From contig JAJQGQ010000063.1 of assembly GCA_021200395.1 (NCBI GenBank), positions 1 through 19,912 of the forward strand: DNA of 19,912 bases. The letters are read 5' to 3'. This document shows, in pieces, positions 15,511-19,912 of the stretch (within the stretch, counting starts at the first letter, position 1; each line of letters begins with the position of its first letter). The notes below the pieces were generated by a model. It made no database searches and was not told the DNA's origin. It saw only the letters and a list, made by a program, of their open reading frames with translations. Source of the stretch: Erysipelotrichaceae bacterium (GTDB taxonomy: Bacteria; Bacillota_I; Bacilli_A; Erysipelotrichales; Coprobacillaceae). Both the position numbers and the translations under genes were made by a program.

Positions 15511-16862
15511 ACGATAGAATCAACGAATTAGCATTAAAAATACTTAATATGGGTAAAACCCAAATTATATTAAATTTAAGATTTTTAGATAAAGCATTGT
15601 GGCAATTAAAACTGCAAAATCATAATCTTAATGATATTGCTACAGATGGAAAATATCTATATTACGAACCAAAACTTGTTTTACAGTCTTATCAACAAGA
15701 TCAAAACTATGCTTTAAGATGTTTTTTACATCCTTTAATGCATTGCTTATTTATGCATATGTTTATTGATCGTTCTATTGATCAAGATATGTGGGATTTG
15801 GCTTGCGATATGGCCAGCGAAGCTATGATCATTGATCTAGATTTGATTCAAGATCCATTGTATTCGTTGCGTAAACAAGAATTATCTAAACTAAAAGTGA
15901 ATCTTTTTACAGCAGAAAAGATATATCGTTATTTAATGGATTATCCTATTCATCCTGAGTTATTGGAAGAATGGAAACAATTGTTTCACTTTGATAATCA
16001 TCAATTATGGTATGTTCATGAAAATCAAAAAGGGATTGTTCAATCTAAAAGAAAATCATCTAAGGGACAAGTCTATGAAAGTAGTGATGAAGACAAAGGA
16101 GCATCAGGAAATCCTGAAAATATAAAAGCATTATGGAAACAAATAAGTGAAGATATGGATAGTTCACTGCAGACTTTTTCCAAACAACAAGGTGAAAAAT
16201 CTAGTGATTTTACAAGGGCATTATTACAATTACATCAGGAACATGTAGATTATCATGAATTTTTAAAGAAATTTGCGAGTCGATCAGAAGTTATGCATGC
16301 ATCTTTAGATGAATTTGATTATATTTATTATACTTATGGTTTAGAACTCTATAAGGATACACCTTTAATAGAACCATTGGAATATCGTGAAGATAAGAAG
16401 ATTCGTGATTTTGTGATCGTGATTGATACATCAGGTTCTGTTCAAGGAGAAATGGTGCAAATGTTTTTACAAAAAACATGGAATATTTTAAAACAACAAG
16501 AAGCTTTTGATAAACAATTCAATTTGCATCTTATTCAATGTGATTCAAAGATTAAACATGATGAAGTTATTACTAGTCAAAGAGAATTGGATGTTTATTT
16601 ATCAAACCTTACTCTACAGGGTTTTGGTGGTACCGATTTTAGAGTAGCATTTGAATATGTGGATGAACTAATTAAAGATAATGTTTTTCATCATCTTAAA
16701 GGATTACTTTATTTTACAGATGGTTTAGGTATTTATCCTAAGCGTGTACCATCGTATTTAACGGCATTTGTATTTGTGAATAATGAAAGTGCTTATTATG
16801 CTAAAGTACCACCGTGGGCATTACAAGTTGTATTAGAAAAAGAAGATTTAGAAATTTTATAA
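15504..16862 (+). CDS. vWA-domain protein with DUF2201-like N-terminus, cassette copy 2
   Basis: A 452-residue paralogue of the protein at 4056. The N-terminal domain keeps H76-PLM-H80, CLFMH to H85 and MWDLACD (96-102), but the residue after H76 is Pro, so the catalytic glutamate of an HExxH peptidase is absent, as in copy 1. Residues about 172-205 are a shorter charged linker. The vWA domain carries an intact metal site: DTSGS (308-312), GGTD (375-378), FTDG with D406. Strong shared blocks with copy 1 include FDYIYYTYGL, PLIEPLEY and LIQCDS. Its ATG overlaps the stop of the LRR gene (ATGGTAG), and nine bases separate it from the ATPase gene, so the three are co-translated. Inferred adaptor linking the ATPase to the LRR/helical protein. 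Confidence 0.85.
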   Translation: MVDDRINELALKILNMGKTQIILNLRFLDKALWQLKLQNHNLNDIATDGKYLYYEPKLVLQSYQQDQNYALRCFLHPLMHCLFMHMFIDRSIDQDMWDLACDMASEAMIIDLDLIQDPLYSLRKQELSKLKVNLFTAEKIYRYLMDYPIHPELLEEWKQLFHFDNHQLWYVHENQKGIVQSKRKSSKGQVYESSDEDKGASGNPENIKALWKQISEDMDSSLQTFSKQQGEKSSDFTRALLQLHQEHVDYHEFLKKFASRSEVMHASLDEFDYIYYTYGLELYKDTPLIEPLEYREDKKIRDFVIVIDTSGSVQGEMVQMFLQKTWNILKQQEAFDKQFNLHLIQCDSKIKHDEVITSQRELDVYLSNLTLQGFGGTDFRVAFEYVDELIKDNVFHHLKGLLYFTDGLGIYPKRVPSYLTAFVFVNNESAYYAKVPPWALQVVLEKEDLEIL

Positions 16863-16871
16863 GGAGATAGT

Positions 16872-18344
16872 ATGAATATTAATGAAGCAAAAGATCAAAT
16901 AAAAAATGCTATTATTGCATATCGCACTAAAAATGAATATGGACGATATCTTATACCATTACATAAACAAAGACCTTTATTTTTAGTAGGCCCACCAGGT
17001 ATTGGTAAAACGGCCATTATTGAACAAATTGCTCAAGAATTACATATTGGTCTTGTGAGTTATTCAATAACTCATCATACTAGACAATCTGCTTTAGGCT
17101 TGCCTTATATACAAGATGAAGAATTTGATGGTCAATCTTATCGTATTAGTGAATATACAATGAGTGAAATCATTGCTTCTATTTATAAAAAAATGAAAGA
17201 AACAAGTATCAGAGAGGGTATCTTATTTTTAGACGAAATCAATTGTGTATCAGAAACATTAGCACCTTCTATGTTACAATTTCTCCAATATAAAGTATTT
17301 GGTCAGCATCACATTCCTGACGGATGGATTGTTGTCACGGCAGGAAATCCACCACAATATAATCAATCAGTTAGAGAATTTGATATGGTTACCGAAGATC
17401 GATTGAAACGTATCGATATTGAACCAGATTATCAGGTTTGGAAGACATGGGCCATTAATGAAGATATTCATCCGAGTATATTAAGTTATTTAGATATTAG
17501 AAATGATCAATTCTATAAAGTGGAAAATACCATTGATGGACGTAGTTTTGTGACACCAAGAGGATGGAGTGATTTATCGATTATGATGAAGTTGTATGAA
17601 ATGAATCATATTGAAATTGATGAATTACTTATTAAACAATATTTAAGAGATGAAAAGATTGCTCACCAATTCTCCGTTTATTTTGAATTATGGAAGAAAT
17701 ATCAAAGTGATTATAAAGTCGATGATATTTTAGCAGGGCAAGTTAGTGAGGACATTATCGAACGTGCCAAAAAGGCTTCTTTTGATGAACGTATTAGTTT
17801 GATTGGCTTATTATTGGATAAAGAAAAACAGGATATGAATCAAGTTTTAGAAAAAAGACATACACTGGTAGAAGCTAAAAAAATCATTCAATCATCCTCA
17901 TCTATTTTAGAAACCATTGAAAAGAAAATCAATGATATTAATATAAGCTTATCTTCTACAAAGCGTGAATTACTATCAGAAAACGATCAAGACGCTTATG
18001 CTTTTTTAAAACAATATCTTGAAGAAATACTATCACTTATTCAAGATATCGATTCCTCAAAACACTATGAAATAGCTAAAGAATATATCAATCATTCTAT
18101 CCAACAATTACAAATTCTTTCTGATAAAACCTCAAAGCAATTAGAAAATATCTTTCAATTTCTAGAAAAAGCCTTCGGTGAGGGACAAGAAATATTATTA
18201 GTTGTTACGGAATTAACTTCTTCTAGTGTATGTGCACGCTATATTAGTATATATGGTAGTGATGCTTATTTTAAATATAATAAAGATTTATTGTTTTATG
18301 AAAGAAATCAGGAAATATTAAAAGAAATTGATGCCTTATTATAG
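16872..18344 (+). CDS. MoxR-type AAA+ ATPase, cassette copy 2
   Basis: A 490-residue paralogue of the ATPase at 2633, alignable from the first residue. Walker A GPPGIGKT at 40-47, Walker B ILFLDE at 117-122, VVTAGNPP, the DRLKR finger region intact, then GWSDLS. The N-terminal 290 residues are closely similar to copy 1 (for example CVSETLAPSMLQFLQYK is identical). The coiled-coil segment at about 300-430 is strongly diverged, and the end (GQEILLVVTELT, LLFYERN) is conserved again. AAGGAG at the preceding gene's stop serves ATG 16872. This conserved-variable-conserved pattern suggests the coiled coil contacts the diverged partner of each cassette. Function inferred from the MoxR family: ATP-driven remodelling through the vWA protein. 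Confidence 0.9.
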   Translation: MNINEAKDQIKNAIIAYRTKNEYGRYLIPLHKQRPLFLVGPPGIGKTAIIEQIAQELHIGLVSYSITHHTRQSALGLPYIQDEEFDGQSYRISEYTMSEIIASIYKKMKETSIREGILFLDEINCVSETLAPSMLQFLQYKVFGQHHIPDGWIVVTAGNPPQYNQSVREFDMVTEDRLKRIDIEPDYQVWKTWAINEDIHPSILSYLDIRNDQFYKVENTIDGRSFVTPRGWSDLSIMMKLYEMNHIEIDELLIKQYLRDEKIAHQFSVYFELWKKYQSDYKVDDILAGQVSEDIIERAKKASFDERISLIGLLLDKEKQDMNQVLEKRHTLVEAKKIIQSSSSILETIEKKINDINISLSSTKRELLSENDQDAYAFLKQYLEEILSLIQDIDSSKHYEIAKEYINHSIQQLQILSDKTSKQLENIFQFLEKAFGEGQEILLVVTELTSSSVCARYISIYGSDAYFKYNKDLLFYERNQEILKEIDALL

Positions 18345-18361
18345 GCATCAATTTCTTTTTT
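18321..18361 (+). terminator. Terminator overlapping the end of the MoxR copy 2 gene
   Basis: A perfect 15-bp stem pairs 18321-18335 (AAAGAAATTGATGCC) with 18344-18358, with an 8-base loop, followed by further T residues. The left arm and loop are the last codons and stop codon of the ATPase gene. It may also slow transcription arriving from the convergent TylF-like gene. The remaining bases to 18418 hold no gene. Confidence 0.85.
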
Positions 18362-18418
18362 GTAATCTAAACTACTATAAAATTCATATGATATAGTGTT
18401 TAATATTTTGGAAGAGTA

Positions 18419-19273
18419 CTATGCTTTCACAATCACACAGCTACCATGCATATCGCTCAATGGTACAATGATTATTGATCCATATTGCTTTTCAAAATCA
18501 ATGACAGCTTGATGAGCACCAGTAAATTGAAGATTATTGTAATCATGAAGTAAAATCATGCCTCCACTATTTAGTCTAGGATAAAAATAATTTAATCCCG
18601 CAAGTATAGGTTGATATAAATCAGCATCTAAACTTACAAAACTAAATGTTAAATCATCTAAACCATTAGTTGTATCAGGAAAATAACCTTGTTTAATGAT
18701 TACATTTTCAGGATAAGGCATTCGTTTCATGATATTGGTAATAGATGTATCTTGAAAATCACCAATTTGACCTCTTGAATATTGGTTCTTTTTCTCAATA
18801 TCAATATCACGCTTATCAAAGCCAGTAAATGTATCAAATAAATAAAGCTTTTTATTAGGAAATAAAGCATTGATCTGGTGGGCAATATCGCCTTTATAAA
18901 CGCCGAGTTCTGCGGTTTCTCCATCTATTTTTTGTTCATTGATTCTTTGAGCTATATAATATAAAGTAGCACTACGAATATCAAAATAATGAATAAGATC
19001 AGATAAAACAATAAATTGCCCTTTAAATCCTTCATCAATAGCTTGTTTCTTTAAACTTTCAATACGATCAAATCCAGAAACACTAATGAGGCAATAATCA
19101 CTTTGAAGTTTAATAGCATCCTTTATTGAAAGAATAGGGATATTTTGAAAATTTGTATGCCATAATTTTTGATTGTTATCGCCAAAAGCTAATATTTCTA
19201 TTTGATTTTTATTGATTAAATAAGTAATAGAACGGCCAAATTGACCAGCTCCTAAAATAATGAGTGTTTGCAT
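18419..19273 (-). CDS. TylF/MycF-like methyltransferase family protein 2
   Basis: A 284-residue paralogue of the protein at 7174. Residues 1-100 are an intact Rossmann-like domain with GAGQFG (8-13), similar to nucleotide- or sugar-binding N-termini. Residues about 115-284 are the TylF domain: ELGVYKG (122-128) for SAM, LYLFDTFTGFD (143-153), LDADLY (215-220) and LLHDY (241-245). The acidic residues D216, D218 and D244 that would bind Mg are kept, so this copy could be an active O-methyltransferase, probably on a sugar or phenolic acceptor; the substrate is unknown. AAGGAG precedes ATG 19273. It is convergent with the MoxR copy 2 gene and divergent from a Crp/Fnr-type regulator. No glycosyltransferase or antibiotic pathway surrounds it. 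Confidence 0.87.
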   Translation of the reverse strand: MQTLIILGAGQFGRSITYLINKNQIEILAFGDNNQKLWHTNFQNIPILSIKDAIKLQSDYCLISVSGFDRIESLKKQAIDEGFKGQFIVLSDLIHYFDIRSATLYYIAQRINEQKIDGETAELGVYKGDIAHQINALFPNKKLYLFDTFTGFDKRDIDIEKKNQYSRGQIGDFQDTSITNIMKRMPYPENVIIKQGYFPDTTNGLDDLTFSFVSLDADLYQPILAGLNYFYPRLNSGGMILLHDYNNLQFTGAHQAVIDFEKQYGSIIIVPLSDMHGSCVIVKA

Positions 19274-19309
19274 GTTTTCTCCTTTTTGGTAAAAATATCA
19301 CATTTATAT

Positions 19310-19338
19310 TTGTGGTTTCATGTTTAATGTAGTAAAAT
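19310..19338 (+). promoter_or_regulatory. Putative promoter of the Crp/Fnr-type gene
   Basis: TTGTGG (19310-19315) and TAAAAT (19333-19338) are separated by 17 bases, placing a start near 19345, about 40 bases before the ATG. The divergent TylF-like gene must use overlapping sequence for its own promoter. Confidence 0.55.
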
Positions 19339-19384
19339 ATTTTTAACATATTATATCATAAATAAAATGAACAGGAAGGCGAAA

Positions 19385-19912
19385 ATGATGGCAAATAATT
19401 ATTATCAGGAAAATCCGGATTATATTTCGCAGTTGATTGAATTACCAAGAGGGATATCAAGATTAGAAGAACTTGGAGTGATGATGAGTTATCCTAAGAA
19501 TCAAATCATATTAGAAGCAGGTGAAATACCAAAATATTGTTATGTAGTTAAAAGAGGATGCATAGCTGGTTTTGAATATACTTTAGGAGGACAGGAACGT
19601 ATATATACATTGAATAGAGGAAATTCAGTTGTTTTAGAAGCTAATCTTGTTATGAATTTTGAAACGCCAGTGAGTTTTAAAGCTATAGAACCGACAGAAG
19701 TTATTGCAATTGATAGGCCAACACTGATGAATATGATTAGTAGTGATCCAGAAATAGCCATGGATATATTACAGTCTGTTTCAGTTAAATTTCTTTCAAC
19801 TATGGAACAATTGCGTCATACGAATTACCATAGTGCAGAATGGAAGATATGTGATTTATTGTTAGATTTTGCTCGTAAATATGGAACACCATATGATGAT
19901 AAGATACTTATT
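19385..19912 (+). CDS. Crp/Fnr-family transcriptional regulator, 3' end beyond the window
   Basis: 176 codons are open to the window edge with no stop. The translation shows a cyclic-nucleotide-binding-type beta barrel at about residues 30-115 (YPKNQIILEAGEIPKYCYVVKRG, with VIAIDRPTL closing it), then the long dimer helix (EIAMDILQSVSVKFLSTMEQL) and the start of the DNA-binding domain (EWKICDLLLDFARKYG). The helix-turn-helix itself would lie beyond the edge. The cAMP-contact arginine/serine pair of Crp is not evident, and no N-terminal cysteine cluster of Fnr is present, so the signal is unknown. AGGAAGG at 19373-19379 fits ATG 19385 (5 bases) or ATG 19388 (8 bases); I give the longer form. 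Divergent from TylF-like protein 2, a plausible target. Confidence 0.85.
   Translation, partial: MMANNYYQENPDYISQLIELPRGISRLEELGVMMSYPKNQIILEAGEIPKYCYVVKRGCIAGFEYTLGGQERIYTLNRGNSVVLEANLVMNFETPVSFKAIEPTEVIAIDRPTLMNMISSDPEIAMDILQSVSVKFLSTMEQLRHTNYHSAEWKICDLLLDFARKYGTPYDDKILI

Noticed and set aside
19540..19761. Minus-strand open frame of 73 codons
   Set aside because: It is antisense to the Crp/Fnr-type gene, whose domain signature, ribosome site and promoter support the plus strand.

Overview
The window is AT-rich, tightly packed Firmicute DNA. Genes have strong AGGAGG-type ribosome binding sites and are separated by short hairpin-plus-T terminators. The paralogue content (BspA-type leucine-rich repeats, MoxR/vWA pairs, TylF-like methyltransferases, molybdenum hydroxylase subunits) and the codon use suggest a gut anaerobe of the Erysipelotrichia (Coprobacillus/Catenibacterium-like). 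This placement is inferred from style only; there is no rRNA or other marker gene.

Layout. (1) 1-1410: an accessory patch with a stand-alone HExxH metallopeptidase of the type found at the C-termini of phage head and polymorphic-toxin proteins, a 68-residue downstream protein, and a decayed duplicate of that small gene. (2) 1421-2596: an HxlR-family regulator divergent from a TM1586-type nitroreductase, with several perfect palindromes between them. (3) 2633-8055, all minus strand: TylF-like methyltransferase 1, a four-helix membrane protein, then a three-gene cassette of BspA-LRR protein, vWA protein and MoxR-type AAA+ ATPase. (4) 8249-13481, plus strand: a three-gene molybdenum hydroxylase operon (2Fe-2S subunit, Mo-cofactor subunit, FAD subunit). 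The FAD subunit carries a complete GltD/PreT-like NAD(P)H oxidoreductase inside its iron-sulfur loop. (5) 13549-18344, plus strand: a second, diverged LRR/vWA/MoxR cassette. (6) 18419-19273, minus strand: a second TylF-like methyltransferase. (7) 19385 to the end: a divergent Crp/Fnr-type regulator cut off by the window edge.

How the parts may work together. The two LRR/vWA/MoxR cassettes are ancient paralogues pointing outward around the hydroxylase operon. In each, genes overlap or nearly abut, so the products are probably made in fixed ratio and act as one machine: an AAA+ motor, a vWA adaptor with a metallopeptidase-like N-terminus that has lost its catalytic glutamate, and an LRR protein as the variable recognition or effector arm. 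The hydroxylase operon encodes all electron-transfer subunits of a molybdenum enzyme that probably exchanges electrons directly with NAD(P)H. Its substrate cannot be read from sequence, but the iron-sulfur loop resembles the 4-hydroxybenzoyl-CoA reductase branch.

The strongest candidates for something new are the duplicated LRR/vWA/MoxR system and the nested FAD-subunit fusion.
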